DNA of 64,000 nt from Paracoccus saliphilus (GTDB lineage Bacteria > Pseudomonadota > Alphaproteobacteria > Rhodobacterales > Rhodobacteraceae): assembly GCF_028553805.1 (NCBI RefSeq), contig NZ_CP067140.1, positions 1,488,001 to 1,552,000 on the forward strand. Reading direction: 5' to 3'. This document shows positions 27,641-36,960 of this stretch, piece after piece. The translations under genes were made by a program, and so were the position numbers. The notes under the pieces were generated by a model. That model had not been told where the DNA came from. It saw nothing but the letters and a program-made list of their open reading frames with translations, and searched no databases. Position 1 is the first letter of the stretch, and every line of letters starts with the position of its first letter.

Positions 27641-29140
27641 ATGACTCACCCCGTCGAAATCACTTTCTCTGAAATCGCCGCCGACAAGCTTGCCGGGCAT
27701 GAGGGCCGGGTTGCCGTGATCGTTTCGCCGGGGGGACGCTTGCCGGCCGGTCTGCCGCGTGCCGCTCGTGCTGCCGCGCGGCGCGCATTGGACTCAAAGG
27801 CCGGGCAGGCGCTGAAACCCGGTGCCTCGCTGGAGCTGGCCTATCCCGTGGGCATGTCCGCCGATGCGTTGCAGCTTGTGATGCTGCCCCCGCGGGCATC
27901 GGTGGCCGATGCGCGCAAGGCCGGTGCCGGGATCGGCGCGAAACTGGGCAAATCGCATGTGCTGGTCCATGCCGGCGGACATCGGCGTGCAAATGAGATC
28001 GCCCTGGGCATCGCATTGCGGGGTTATGACTTTTCCGTGTATCAGACGGATGCCGGTAAGGAGGACAACGGCGGCGAGGCGGATGACGCGGCGGAAACCG
28101 GCAAGCCGCGCGTGACCTTCATGGCCCGCGATCCAGAGGCGCTGGCCAAATCCGCCAAGGATGCCGCTGCCGTGGCCGAGGGGGTTTTCTTCACCCGTGA
28201 CCTCGTGAGCGAGCCCGCCAATGTGCTGACCACCAGCGATTTCGCCGACCGGCTGAAGGCGATGGAGGAAATCGGCCTGACCGTCGAGGTGCTGGAAGAG
28301 GACGAACTCGCCAAGCTGGGGATGCGCGCATTGCTGGCCGTTGGCCGCGGCAGCGAGACCCCCTCGAAGGTTGTCGTCATGCGCTGGAACGGCGGCGGGG
28401 ACGAGGCGCCGCTGGCGCTGGTTGGCAAGGGTGTCGTGTTCGATACCGGCGGGATCTCGATCAAGCCGGCTGCGGGCATGGAGGACATGACCATGGATAT
28501 GGGCGGCGCGGGCGTCGTCGCGGGGGTCATGCGGACATTGGCGCTGCGCGGGGCCAAGGCCAATGTCGTGGGGCTCGTTGGGCTGGTCGAGAACATGCCC
28601 GATGGCCGCGCTCAGCGCCCCGGCGATATCGTCCGCTCGATGAAGGGCGACACGATCGAGGTCATCAACACCGATGCCGAGGGGCGGTTGGTCCTGGCCG
28701 ATGTGCTCTGGTATGCGCAGACCCGGTTCGAGCCGAAGGCGGTCATCGACCTGGCGACCCTGACCGGGGCGGTCATTGTCGCCCTGGGGCATGACAATGC
28801 CGGGGTGCTCTCGAATGATGACCGGCTGGCCAATGACATCCTCGCATCGGCGAAGGCCGAGGGTGAGGGTGCGTGGCGCCTGCCGCTCGGACCCAGCTAT
28901 GACAAGCTGATCAAGTCGCGGCTGGCCGATATGAAGAACTCGGGCGGGCGTGCGGCGGGCACGATCACGGCGGCGCAATTCCTGCAGCGCTTCATCCGCA
29001 AGGAACAGGCCTGGGCGCATATCGATATCGCGGGCGTGACCCTGCCCGCATCGGCGCCCGAGATGGCACCCAAGGGGGCGAGCGGTTGGGGCGTGATGAC
29101 GCTGGACCGGCTGGTGCGCAACAAATACGAGGCCAAGTGA
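27641..29140 (+). CDS. pepA: Leucyl aminopeptidase (M17)
   Basis: Cytosolic di-metal aminopeptidase of 499 residues. The M17 signature NTDAEGRLVL is at about residue 344. The metal- and substrate-binding stretches GKGVVFDTGGISIKP (near 264) and MDMGGAGVVAGVM (near 286) are intact. The variable N-terminal domain occupies the first 170 residues. The start follows AGGAGGG. It is followed by holC after 7 bp, the same pairing seen in many proteobacteria. Confidence 0.96.
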   Translation: MTHPVEITFSEIAADKLAGHEGRVAVIVSPGGRLPAGLPRAARAAARRALDSKAGQALKPGASLELAYPVGMSADALQLVMLPPRASVADARKAGAGIGAKLGKSHVLVHAGGHRRANEIALGIALRGYDFSVYQTDAGKEDNGGEADDAAETGKPRVTFMARDPEALAKSAKDAAAVAEGVFFTRDLVSEPANVLTTSDFADRLKAMEEIGLTVEVLEEDELAKLGMRALLAVGRGSETPSKVVVMRWNGGGDEAPLALVGKGVVFDTGGISIKPAAGMEDMTMDMGGAGVVAGVMRTLALRGAKANVVGLVGLVENMPDGRAQRPGDIVRSMKGDTIEVINTDAEGRLVLADVLWYAQTRFEPKAVIDLATLTGAVIVALGHDNAGVLSNDDRLANDILASAKAEGEGAWRLPLGPSYDKLIKSRLADMKNSGGRAAGTITAAQFLQRFIRKEQAWAHIDIAGVTLPASAPEMAPKGASGWGVMTLDRLVRNKYEAK

Positions 29141-29147
29141 CCGCTCG

Positions 29148-29597
29148 ATGAGCAACGCGCTGTTCTATCACCTGACCCGCTCTCCGGCAGAGAACCTGTT
29201 GCCGGTGCTGATCGGCAAATCGCTGGCGGCGGGCTGGCGGGTGGAACTGCGCGGAACCGATCCGGACAGGATGGACTGGCTGGACCGTCAGCTTTGGCAG
29301 GGCGACGGGTTCCTGCCTCATGGGCTGGCGGGCGGGCCGCATGATGCGCGCCAGCCGGTGTTGCTGACCGTGCCGGGGCAGGCGGCGGCGAATGAGCCCG
29401 CCTGCCTGATGGCCCTGGACGGGGCGGAGATCTCGGGCGGGGAATGCGCCGGGCTGGAGCGCGCCTGCGTCATCTTCGACGGTGGAGATGCCGCTGCAGT
29501 TGCACGGGCGCGGGACCAGTGGAAGGCGCTGACCGGCGCGGGTGTGACCGCTGAATACTGGTCCGAGGAATCGGGACGGTGGGAGCGGAAACGCTAG
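29148..29597 (+). CDS. holC: DNA polymerase III subunit chi
   Basis: Clamp-loader accessory subunit that links the replicase to single-strand binding protein. The 149-residue protein shows FYHLTRSPAENLLPVLIGKSLAAGW at the N-terminus and the family motif DRQLWQGDGFLPHGLAGG (about residue 45-62), then a late ARDQWKALTGAG helix. It is downstream of pepA in the same unit. A dispersed element follows 33 bp after the stop. Confidence 0.92.
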   Translation: MSNALFYHLTRSPAENLLPVLIGKSLAAGWRVELRGTDPDRMDWLDRQLWQGDGFLPHGLAGGPHDARQPVLLTVPGQAAANEPACLMALDGAEISGGECAGLERACVIFDGGDAAAVARARDQWKALTGAGVTAEYWSEESGRWERKR

Positions 29598-29630
29598 GCC
29601 GGGGCCGGTTTTCGGGGCGACGGTTCATTG

Positions 29631-29695
29631 CGTCCCGCGATGGCCGGGGGCTGCCTGCCCCCGGACCCCCGGGGATATTTGGATGAAGAAGAAGG
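29631..29695 (+). repeat. Dispersed intergenic element, copy 6 (complete)
   Basis: CGTCCCGCGATGG, then a hairpin CCGGGGGC/GCCCCCGG with loop TGCCT, then ACCCCCGGGGATATTTGGATGAAGAAG. It sits between the convergent holC and haemoglobin genes and is oriented downstream of holC. The loop differs from copies 2, 4 and 9 while the stem is kept. Confidence 0.88.
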
Positions 29696-29748
29696 ACGCG
29701 TATTGGTCGGTCGACTTTTTCCTCTGCCCCTTGAGCTGATCGCTCAGT

Positions 29749-30150
29749 TCATCGCAAGACCGGCGGGCCGTCTGTCCTGCCATGCAGATCCTCGACCCCC
29801 ATGCGCAGACCGCGCCCGATCCGGTGGGCTAGCGCCGACCAGGCCGCGGCGGGTTCGGGCGGCAGGATGCGGTGGAGCGTTTCGTCGAAAAGCGCCAGCC
29901 AGAGCGGGAAATGCTCGGCCCGCACATCGCCTGCGGCCATATGCGCCAGCATCGGGCTGCCATCGTAGCCCGGATGGTAAAGGATCGCCTTCTTCCAGAA
30001 ACGGCCGATCTTGGCCTCATGTGTGGACCAGTCCGAGACATGGCGCGCGAAGACCGGCCCCAGGACCTCGTGGCGGCGGATGGCGGCGTAGAAGACCTGT
30101 ATCACGCGGTCGATCTGGTCCTCGGTCAAGTCGAGGCGCGGGGGCATCAT
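29749..30150 (-). CDS. Group III truncated haemoglobin
   Basis: A 133-residue haem protein with the short 2-on-2 globin fold. LTEDQIDRVIQVFYAAIRRHEVLGPVF starts the protein, KAILYHPGYDGSPMLAHM contains the group III E-helix region, and HFPLWLALFDETL carries the probable proximal histidine (near residue 81). Such proteins bind O2 or NO; the role here is unknown. The start ATGATG overlaps the stop of the upstream monooxygenase gene, so it may begin at 30150 or 30147. Confidence 0.88.
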   Translation of the reverse strand: MMPPRLDLTEDQIDRVIQVFYAAIRRHEVLGPVFARHVSDWSTHEAKIGRFWKKAILYHPGYDGSPMLAHMAAGDVRAEHFPLWLALFDETLHRILPPEPAAAWSALAHRIGRGLRMGVEDLHGRTDGPPVLR

Positions 30151-31370
30151 CGGGCTGCTCCGGTCGTTGCGGTGACGGGCGGTGAGGATTGGGCCGGAAC
30201 CTCTCCCGCCAGCGGAGGGATCAGCCGGCCCGCGACCAGCCGGGTCAGCCCATGCCGTATTCCCGGCAGGCGCGAGACGGGGGCGAGGATATGGTCGCGC
30301 AGCAGCGCCAGGCCGTCGAGCCGTGATTGGTACATGGGCGTGACGGTCGTGCTTAACCCTTGATAGAGCCGCACATGCCAGCGGCGCATGGCAGCATAGG
30401 CGGGTAGGGCATCCTCGACCGGCAGGGACCGCAGGGCGATGGCCAAGGCCTGCGCATCCAGAAGCGCCATATTCGCGCCCTGTCCCAGTTGCGGGCTGGC
30501 GCGATGGGCGGCATCGCCGATATGCGCCAATGCCGGGGCAAAGGGTCGCCGCAGCGTGCCGTGGCTGTAGCTGGCCGGGGTAAGCTGGTCATGGCTGGTG
30601 ATGCTGGCGAGAAATGGTTCGATCTCGGGCCAAAGACTCAGCACCTCTTGACGCCAGGCTTCCAGTGGGGTTTCGCGCCAGCGGGGAATGTCCCTGGTCG
30701 GCAGCGACCAGAACACGGCGGCCATTGGGGTTGGGTCATCGGGCATCTGCCCGATCGGCAGGATTCCGGCCATTCGGCGCGCGCCGCGATAGCGCTGGCG
30801 CAACTGATCCCGCGACAGGTCATGGCCCCCGGGCCACGCAACGCTTGTCCAAAGCGCGCCATAGCCAAGCGGCCGCGCCCGCAGCGGCGAGATCGCCGAG
30901 CCCGCCCCGGCGGCATCGATGACCAGGTCGAAGGGACCGATATCGCGCCCGTCCTGCAGCGCGACCCGGCGGCGCGGGCCGTCTTGCGGCAGGTCGGACA
31001 CGATGGCCGAGGTGATCAGCTCGATTCCGGACTTTTGCGCAAGCTGCCAGAGCAGGTGAAACAGGCTGGCACGATGCAGCGCGCGTCCGGGATCGCCCTG
31101 CGGATAGGCGACATCCAGCGCCAGCCGGTCGGCGCGCGCATCATGCCCCAGCATTCGCGTGATCGGAGAGGACAGGCGGCGGGCCTCTTCTCCCAATCCA
31201 AGATCGTCCAGCACGTTCAGCCCGACAGGCTGGATCACCAGCCCCGAGCCAAGCGGGCGCGGCGCGTCGAAACGCTCGAACAATGTCAGGCGATGACCGT
31301 CTCGGGCAAGCAGGGCGGCGGCGGCCAGGCCACCGATTCCGGCGCCGATGATGGCGATGTTCAGATTCAT
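30147..31370 (-). CDS. FAD-dependent monooxygenase
   Basis: A 407-residue flavoprotein of the PHBH/UbiH-like fold. The dinucleotide motif [20 protein letters not shown] is at residues 6-25. [14 protein letters not shown] near 168 is the DG-type motif with Gly-Ala replacing the usual Asp-Gly, and [26 protein letters not shown] near 295 is the second FAD motif. The substrate is unknown. It is translationally coupled to the truncated haemoglobin, which may supply or handle O2 for it. Confidence 0.87.
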   Translation of the reverse strand: MNLNIAIIGAGIGGLAAAALLARDGHRLTLFERFDAPRPLGSGLVIQPVGLNVLDDLGLGEEARRLSSPITRMLGHDARADRLALDVAYPQGDPGRALHRASLFHLLWQLAQKSGIELITSAIVSDLPQDGPRRRVALQDGRDIGPFDLVIDAAGAGSAISPLRARPLGYGALWTSVAWPGGHDLSRDQLRQRYRGARRMAGILPIGQMPDDPTPMAAVFWSLPTRDIPRWRETPLEAWRQEVLSLWPEIEPFLASITSHDQLTPASYSHGTLRRPFAPALAHIGDAAHRASPQLGQGANMALLDAQALAIALRSLPVEDALPAYAAMRRWHVRLYQGLSTTVTPMYQSRLDGLALLRDHILAPVSRLPGIRHGLTRLVAGRLIPPLAGEVPAQSSPPVTATTGAAR

Positions 31371-31488
31371 GGCGTATTGGTGGCCCGCGTGGCAGCCGGG
31401 CGCAAGGGGCCGGATTGACGCGGATCGTGGATCGCTGCTATCGGAACGCTTCCGGTCGCAGCCCACCCGGTCAAAACAGGAGCCCGAG

Positions 31489-31950
31489 ATGAGCCATTAC
31501 ACCGACGCGCTGACCCAGCTTGGCGCCAGCAGCGAACTGCCGCAAAGCCCTGAAGAGGCGGTGCTGGAACGGGTGCCGAACCCGCAGCCGGGCGAGGTTT
31601 ACGCAGTCCGCTTTACCCAACCGGAATTCACCAGCCTCTGCCCGATCACTGGCCAGCCCGATTTCGCCCATCTGGTGATCGATTACGTGCCGGGCGAATG
31701 GCTGGTCGAATCGAAATCGCTGAAGCTTTTTCTGGGCAGTTTCCGCAATCACGGCGCTTTCCACGAGGATTGCACGGTCGGCATCGGCAAGCGGCTGGTC
31801 GAGACTCTGTCCCCGCAATGGCTGCGCATTGGCGGCTACTGGTATCCGCGCGGCGGGATGCCCATCGACGTTTTCTGGCAGACGGGGGCGGCCCCCTCCG
31901 GGCTGTGGCTGCCCGATCAGGGTGTGCCGGGCTATCGCGGCCGCGGTTAG
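31489..31950 (+). CDS. queF: NADPH-dependent 7-cyano-7-deazaguanine reductase
   Basis: Reduces preQ0 to preQ1 in queuosine synthesis. The 153-residue length is the short, unimodular QueF. Cys51 in [13 protein letters not shown] is the catalytic thiol, and [16 protein letters not shown] carries the NADPH-binding QueF motif, with HEDC following. The start at 31489 has AGGAG six bases upstream. It overlaps the convergent membrane protein gene by four bases. I see no preQ1 riboswitch upstream. Confidence 0.95.
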   Translation: MSHYTDALTQLGASSELPQSPEEAVLERVPNPQPGEVYAVRFTQPEFTSLCPITGQPDFAHLVIDYVPGEWLVESKSLKLFLGSFRNHGAFHEDCTVGIGKRLVETLSPQWLRIGGYWYPRGGMPIDVFWQTGAAPSGLWLPDQGVPGYRGRG

Positions 31951-32783
31951 CTGCGCAGGGATCGCCACAGGCTGAGCGCCACATCGCCCAGATCGCCGAT
32001 CCGCGCCAGAAGATGCTCGCCTTCGAGGCTTGATGAGGGGGCTTCGGCCTGATCCAGCCGCGTGAGCAGGCGCATCAGCCGGCGGCGATGCAGGCCGGTC
32101 GCAACCTGCAGCGGATCGGCGATCAGGCCTGCGAATGTCGTGACGATCGAGCCGATCATCGCAAGAATGACACCGGTCAGGATGATCTGCATGGGGGTAA
32201 GCTCGACCGGAAAGACGGCATACCACATCCGGCCCATGCCCCGCCCGAGCGTGAAATCCTCGATCGCGGTGGAATAGGCGCGCATCTCGGCCAGCGGACC
32301 GGTCAGCGAGATAATCCCCGGCGTTGCCCGGTCGAACAGCAGCAGCCCCGCAAGCAGGACCAGAAGAGAGGTGGTGATCTCGGCCACCGCATTGCGGGTC
32401 TCGGTGTGGCGGGCGATCTCTTGCCGGATGGTCTCTGGCCCGGCGCGGGGGCCGATGCCCCGCGTGGCGAGATGGTCGAGAAACCCGGTCAGATCGGTTT
32501 CGATCCGGCGCGCGATGTCGGATTTCAGGAAGATATGCCTGCCCGCGAGCCATGTCCCGGCGCGTTTGGCGCCCATCGCCGAAATGAACATCGCAAGAAG
32601 CCGGGTGAGCAGGAAAAGCGGCGCCAGCGCGACATTCAGCGGCGCCCTCAACAGGTCCAGCCCGAAAGCCGCGCGATGCAGCCTCAAGGTGCCGCTGATG
32701 CCATAGCGGGCGCGGGTGAAACGCGTGACCTCGGCCCGCCGCGCGGCGATGGTCTGGAGATCGGCAGAAGCGGTTTCGGGCAT
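31947..32783 (-). CDS. Uncharacterised membrane protein
   Basis: A 278-residue product with one hydrophobic segment near residues 50-73 and a pair in the second half ([21 protein letters not shown], then [27 protein letters not shown]). A cytosolic-type N-terminus with many arginines and a charged C-terminus with [25 protein letters not shown] flank these. It may match DUF6635 of Rhodobacterales, which I cannot confirm. The start could also be at 32813 (ten residues longer). It is the nearest gene to the tRNA-Leu on the same strand. Confidence 0.7.
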   Translation of the reverse strand: MPETASADLQTIAARRAEVTRFTRARYGISGTLRLHRAAFGLDLLRAPLNVALAPLFLLTRLLAMFISAMGAKRAGTWLAGRHIFLKSDIARRIETDLTGFLDHLATRGIGPRAGPETIRQEIARHTETRNAVAEITTSLLVLLAGLLLFDRATPGIISLTGPLAEMRAYSTAIEDFTLGRGMGRMWYAVFPVELTPMQIILTGVILAMIGSIVTTFAGLIADPLQVATGLHRRRLMRLLTRLDQAEAPSSSLEGEHLLARIGDLGDVALSLWRSLRS

Positions 32784-32827
32784 CACATATCCGCCAATTG
32801 GCCTTGTCGGCATTTCTGTATCAGGAT

Positions 32828-32912
32828 TGGTGCGGGCGGCGGGAGTCGAACCCGCACGGGCTGGGCCCTAGCGATTTTAAGTCGCTTGTGTCTACCGTTC
32901 CACCACGCCCGC
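32828..32912 (-). tRNA. tRNA-Leu (anticodon TAA)
   Basis: Minus-strand tRNA of 85 bases including an encoded CCA. The acceptor arm GCGGGCG/CGCCCGC is perfect. The anticodon arm AGCGA-CTTAAAA-TCGCT gives anticodon TAA, the T arm is TGCGGGTTCGACTCCCGCC, and the long variable arm is class II as expected for leucine. Confidence 0.96.
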
Positions 32913-33007
32913 AATGACATGCCGCGCGAGGCGGCAGCTTGACCCGGATTGGCTAGCCAAGCTGCGGGGATTAATCAAGCGGAACCTGCAAGTTCCATGA
33001 AGACCGT

Positions 33008-33928
33008 TCAATAGCTGCGGGTGGGCCGGTCGAAGACCTTGCGCCCCATCAGCGAGCCGACCAGGTCGACCATCAGCTTGGCGGTGCGGCCGCGATCATC
33101 GAGGAACGGGTTGAGCTCGACCAGGTCCAGAGAGGTTACAAGGTTGGATTCATGTAATAATTCCATCACCAGATGCGCCTCTCGGAAGGTGGTGCCGCCA
33201 GGGACGGTGGTGCCGACCGCCGGGGCGATGGAAGGATCGAGGAAATCCACATCGAGCGAGACATGCAACATCCCGTTCGCGGCCGCCACGCGGTCGAGAA
33301 AGGCGCTGAGCGGTGCGGCGATGCCCTGCTCGTCGAGCACGCGCATGTCATTCACCATGATATCGGTTTCCTGCATGGCGCTGTATTCGGCCGGATCGAC
33401 GCTGCGGATGCCGAACATGCAGATATTCCCGCCCGGGATCGGGTTGGGGAAGGGTGGCAGGGGCGCGAAACCGGGGCGGCCATTGGCATAAGCCATCGGA
33501 GTTCCGTGCAGATTTCCGGATGTGGTGGTCTGGATGCTGTGAAAATCGCTATGCGCATCCAGCCAGATCACGAATTGCGGACGGCTGATGCTGGCGGCGT
33601 GGGCGGCGACTCCGGCCACGCTGCCTAGCGCGAGGGAATGATCCCCGCCCATGATGATCGGCATGCCATCCGACAGGGCGGTGCTGGTCGCTTCACGCAA
33701 GGCATTGGTCCAGCTGACAATTTCAGGCAGGTGATGGATGGCGGGATTGTCGCAGCTCTCTTGTCCCGGGGGCGCGGGGGTGACATCGCCGCGATCCTCG
33801 ACGCTATGGCCAAGCGTGGCTAGCGTATCCGCGATGCCCGCCACGCGATAGGCGGCGGGACCCATGAGGCAGCCGGGGCGGCGCTGCCCTTCGTCCACCG
33901 GGGCGCCGAGAAGGATGCAATGGGTCAT
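33008..33928 (-). CDS. rocF: Arginase
   Basis: Hydrolyses arginine to ornithine and urea. The 306-residue protein has all manganese motifs of the ureohydrolases: GGDHSLALGS near residue 93, WLDAHSDFH near 124 and SLDVDFLDPSIAPAVGT near 224. The C-terminal LDLVELNPFLDDRGRTA is arginase-like rather than agmatinase-like. The start follows AAGGAG. The gene stands alone, with five helically phased TRCAC repeats about 125-180 bp upstream that may be its regulatory site. Confidence 0.93.
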   Translation of the reverse strand: MTHCILLGAPVDEGQRRPGCLMGPAAYRVAGIADTLATLGHSVEDRGDVTPAPPGQESCDNPAIHHLPEIVSWTNALREATSTALSDGMPIIMGGDHSLALGSVAGVAAHAASISRPQFVIWLDAHSDFHSIQTTTSGNLHGTPMAYANGRPGFAPLPPFPNPIPGGNICMFGIRSVDPAEYSAMQETDIMVNDMRVLDEQGIAAPLSAFLDRVAAANGMLHVSLDVDFLDPSIAPAVGTTVPGGTTFREAHLVMELLHESNLVTSLDLVELNPFLDDRGRTAKLMVDLVGSLMGRKVFDRPTRSY

Positions 33929-34052
33929 CTGGATCTCCTTTCATCTGGGCTCATGATAAGCATGATCCGAGAGGCAACGCCACCGCGCGCTGCATCACGG
34001 GCAGGGGCGCAACGCATGACATGAATCACCCAGCAAATGCCGGGTTTCGGGC

Positions 34053-34107
34053 TGCACAAGGTATGCACCAATGATGCACGGCCCGTACACAGCGCGTACA
34101 CAGGCGG
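34053..34107. repeat. Five helically phased TRCAC repeats, exact 11-bp period
   Basis: TGCAC begins at 34053, 34064 and 34075, and TACAC at 34086 and 34097, each exactly 11 bp apart. The last two units share nine bases (CGTACACAG). On the minus strand, toward rocF, they read GTGYA. Direct repeats of one helical turn are typical of sites for OmpR/PhoB-type response regulators; that assignment is inference. Confidence 0.6.
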
Positions 34108-34210
34108 CGCGCGCTGCAGTTACGGAAAATAAACTTCCCGAACCATTGCCTGCCCTCCCGCTCATGCCCGGAAACGAAGGATGGCTGGAACGCTTCACCC
34201 GCTCCAACCT

Positions 34211-34279
34211 CTTTCTTTTTCATGCAAATATCCCCGGGGGAGGCGCGCGGAACGCGCGGCGGGGGCGGGCAGCCCCCTT
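34211..34279 (-). repeat. Dispersed intergenic element, copy 7 (with inserted hairpin)
   Basis: On the minus strand a hairpin GGGGGC/GCCCCC with a five-base loop is followed by an extra hairpin (CCGCGCG and GCGCGCC around TTCC), then CCCCCGGGGATATTTGCATGAAAAAG. It lies beyond the aqpZ terminator and is oriented downstream of aqpZ. The TGCGTCCCGCGAT end is missing. Confidence 0.8.
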
Positions 34280-34323
34280 CAATATGACGGGCCATGATCC
34301 CGGCCATTTCCGTCAGATCGAGA

Positions 34324-34348
34324 AAGGCCCGCCTTGCAAGCGGGCCTT
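34324..34348 (-). terminator. Terminator of aqpZ
   Basis: AAGGCCCGC (34324-34332) pairs with GCGGGCCTT (34340-34348) around a 7-nt loop; on the minus strand a short T-run (CCTTTCTC) follows. It begins 22 bases after the aqpZ stop. Confidence 0.75.
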
Positions 34349-34370
34349 CCAGTGGTTCGGGTTTACGGCG

Positions 34371-35057
34371 TCAGCCCCTTTCGCCGAAAGACCTCCAGAT
34401 CGCCGCGCCGATGACCGCGCCGAGGATCGGGGCGGCCCAGAACAGCCACAACTGACCAAGCGCCCAGCCATCGGCGAAGAGTGCCTGGCTGGTCGAGCGG
34501 GCAGGATTGACCGAGGTATTCGTGACCGGGATCGAGATGAGATGGATCAGCACCAGCGCCAATCCGATCGCGATGGGCGCGAAACCTGTTGGCGCGCGGC
34601 CATGGGTGACGCCCAGGATGACGATCAGGAAGAACGCGGTCAGAATCGTCTCGATGGTGAAGGCGGCGAGCAGCGAATAGCCGCCCGGCGAATGCGCGCC
34701 ATACCCGTTTGCCGCAAAGCCTCCGGCCTCGAAGCCCGGCTTGCCCGAAGCGACAAGGTAGAGCGCGCCTGCCGCAAGGATCGCCCCGACCAGTTGCGCC
34801 GCGATATAAGGCAGCAGGCGGGCCAGCGGGAACCGCCCGGCGGCGGCAAGGCCGATAGAGATGGCGGGGTTGAAATGCCTTCCGGAAATGCCGCCGACGG
34901 CATAGGCCATGGTCAGAACGGTCAGGCCGAAAGCAAGCGAGACCCCGGTAAAGCCGATGCCGAGTTCCGGGTAGGCGGCGGCGAAAATGGCACTGCCGCA
35001 GCCTCCGAACACGAGCCAGAAGGTGCCGAGAGACTCGGCAGTCAGTTTCTTGAACAT
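34371..35057 (-). CDS. aqpZ: Aquaporin Z-type water channel
   Basis: A 228-residue protein with six transmembrane helices and the two half-helix NPA motifs, HFNPAISIG near residue 62 and NTSVNPARS near 185. The stretch [20 protein letters not shown], which includes the selectivity-filter His and Arg, is nearly identical in AqpZ proteins, so a water-selective rather than glycerol channel is expected. The start at 35057 ([11 protein letters not shown]) matches the family N-terminus. It is a single-gene unit. Confidence 0.95.
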   Translation of the reverse strand: MFKKLTAESLGTFWLVFGGCGSAIFAAAYPELGIGFTGVSLAFGLTVLTMAYAVGGISGRHFNPAISIGLAAAGRFPLARLLPYIAAQLVGAILAAGALYLVASGKPGFEAGGFAANGYGAHSPGGYSLLAAFTIETILTAFFLIVILGVTHGRAPTGFAPIAIGLALVLIHLISIPVTNTSVNPARSTSQALFADGWALGQLWLFWAAPILGAVIGAAIWRSFGERG

Positions 35058-35181
35058 ATGAAAATTCCGATCGTTAAAACACCGCGACATGCCCTGTCAG
35101 GGGTATGCGCGGAGTACTATTGACCCCGGAATTTTCGTTTTCGCAAGACGGAATGGCACGCTGCCGGAGGTTTCTTCGCGG

Positions 35182-36903
35182 TTATTCCCGCGCGCCCTTG
35201 AACCGCTCTTCCCATTCCACCCGCTGGTCGTCGGTGATCTTGGCGAACAGCACCTCGGGCACGGTGAAGGCATGGCGGCCCGGCTGCAGGGCGGCAAGCG
35301 CCTCTGCCACGTCGCCCGGCCAGTCGGCCAGATCGGTCCGCATCGCCTCCAGCATCGATTTCGAGGCAAAGGGGATGAACGGGGCTGACAGGACCGCGTA
35401 GAGCCGGATCAGGTTGAGGCCGAGCCGGACCTGCATCGCCGCCTTTTCCGGGTCGCTCTTGAAGGTTGCCCAAGGCGCCGCGCCCTGCAGATATTCATTG
35501 CCTAGCACCCAGATGGCGCGCAGCTCGGCGGCCGAGCGGCGGATCTCCATCCGGTCCATATGCCCCTCATAGGCGCGGATGCGGGTGGTCAGCGCCTCGA
35601 TCAATGCTGTCTCGTCCGCGCCATATGCGCCGCCCTCGGGCACTGCCTCGCCGAATTTCGAGCGGCAGAACTTGGTGATCCGGCTGACGAAATTGCCCAG
35701 CACATCGGCGAGATCCTTGTTCACCGATTGCTGGAAATTCTCCCATGTGAACTCGCTGTCACCGGATTCGGGGGCGTGGGACAGCAGCCACCAGCGCCAG
35801 TAATCGGCGGGCAGGATCTCCAGCGCGTTATCCATGAACACGCCGCGCCCCTGCGAGGTCGAGAACTGCCCGCCATCATAGGTCAGGTAGTTGAAGGACT
35901 TGATGTAATCGACCATCTTCCACGGCTCGCCCGACCCGATCAGGGTGCAGGGGAAGGACAGTGTGTGGAAGGGCACATTATCCTTGCCCATGAACTGGGT
36001 ATAGGTGACATCGCCTGCGCCCTCGTCCACGCGCCACCAGCCGCGCCAGTCGGCCTCGGCCCGGCCATTGGCATCGGCCCATTCGGCGGTGGCGCCGATA
36101 TATTCGATGGGCGCGTCGAACCAGACATAGAAGACCTTGCCCTCCATGCCCGGCCAGTCCTGATTGCCGCGCTTGACCGGCACGCCCCAGTTCAGGTCGC
36201 GGGTAATGCCCCGGTCGCGCAGCCCGTCGCCGTCGGTCAGCCATTTCTTCGCGATCGAGGTGGTCAGGATCGGCCAGTCGGTCTTGGAATCGATCCAGTC
36301 GGCGATCTCGCCCTTGAGCGCCGATTGCCGCAAATAGAGATGCTTGGTCTCGCGCACCTCCAGGTTGGTGCTGCCGCTGATGGCCGAGCGTGGATCGATC
36401 AGGTCGGTCGGATCGAGTTGCTTGGTGCAATTCTCGCATTGATCGCCGCGCGCGCGCTCGTAACCGCAATTCGGGCAGGTGCCCTCGATATAGCGGTCGG
36501 GCAGGAAGCGGCCGTCATCGAGGGAATAGACCTGCTTCTCGCTGACCTCGCGGATATAGCCCGCATCGGCCAGCACTCCGGCGAAATGCTGGGTCAGGGC
36601 GCGGTTGCGCTCGCTGGAGGACCGCCCGTAATGGTCGAAGCTGAGGCCGAAGCCCCGCGCCAGCGCCGATTGCTCGCCATGCATCCGGGCGCAGTATTCG
36701 GCTACCGGCTCGCCGGTCTTGGCGGCGGCCAGCTCGGCGGGGGTGCCATGCTCGTCGGTGGCGCAGATGAACATCACCTCATGCCCGCGTCCGCGCAGGT
36801 AGCGCGCGTAAAGATCGGCGGGAAGCTGGGAGCCGACAAGGTTTCCCAGGTGCTTGATGCCGTTGATATAGGGCAGGGCAGAGGTGATGAGATGGCGGGC
36901 CAT
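35182..36903 (-). CDS. metG: Methionine-tRNA ligase
   Basis: Charges tRNA-Met. The 573-residue enzyme has the HIGH-type signature [10 protein letters not shown] near residue 13 and a zinc knuckle with CPNC...CENC near residues 142-158. The lysine loop reads [10 protein letters not shown] instead of KMSKS (near residue 348). The anticodon-binding helical domain follows. There is no C-terminal dimerisation OB domain. The start at 36903 lies 57 bp from the divergent-facing end of the CMD gene; both are on the minus strand. Confidence 0.95.
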   Translation of the reverse strand: MARHLITSALPYINGIKHLGNLVGSQLPADLYARYLRGRGHEVMFICATDEHGTPAELAAAKTGEPVAEYCARMHGEQSALARGFGLSFDHYGRSSSERNRALTQHFAGVLADAGYIREVSEKQVYSLDDGRFLPDRYIEGTCPNCGYERARGDQCENCTKQLDPTDLIDPRSAISGSTNLEVRETKHLYLRQSALKGEIADWIDSKTDWPILTTSIAKKWLTDGDGLRDRGITRDLNWGVPVKRGNQDWPGMEGKVFYVWFDAPIEYIGATAEWADANGRAEADWRGWWRVDEGAGDVTYTQFMGKDNVPFHTLSFPCTLIGSGEPWKMVDYIKSFNYLTYDGGQFSTSQGRGVFMDNALEILPADYWRWWLLSHAPESGDSEFTWENFQQSVNKDLADVLGNFVSRITKFCRSKFGEAVPEGGAYGADETALIEALTTRIRAYEGHMDRMEIRRSAAELRAIWVLGNEYLQGAAPWATFKSDPEKAAMQVRLGLNLIRLYAVLSAPFIPFASKSMLEAMRTDLADWPGDVAEALAALQPGRHAFTVPEVLFAKITDDQRVEWEERFKGARE

Positions 36904-36960
36904 GAATGCGTCCTTTTGATCGACGCTTGTCTACCGGCCCCGCAAAGGAATTTCCAGCGC

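Larger units (their letters stand above)
33929..34370. other. Gene-free stretch between rocF and aqpZ
   Basis: These 442 bp hold the rocF upstream region, five phased TRCAC repeats (34053-34107), one dispersed element (34211-34279) and the aqpZ terminator (34324-34348). The open frames across it are not protein-like. A promoter for rocF is expected on the minus strand but I could not settle on boxes. Confidence 0.55.

Noticed and set aside
31371..31488. preQ1 riboswitch upstream of queF
   Set aside because: No recognisable preQ1 aptamer pairing or A-rich tail; only a weak promoter-like TTGACG is present at 31415.
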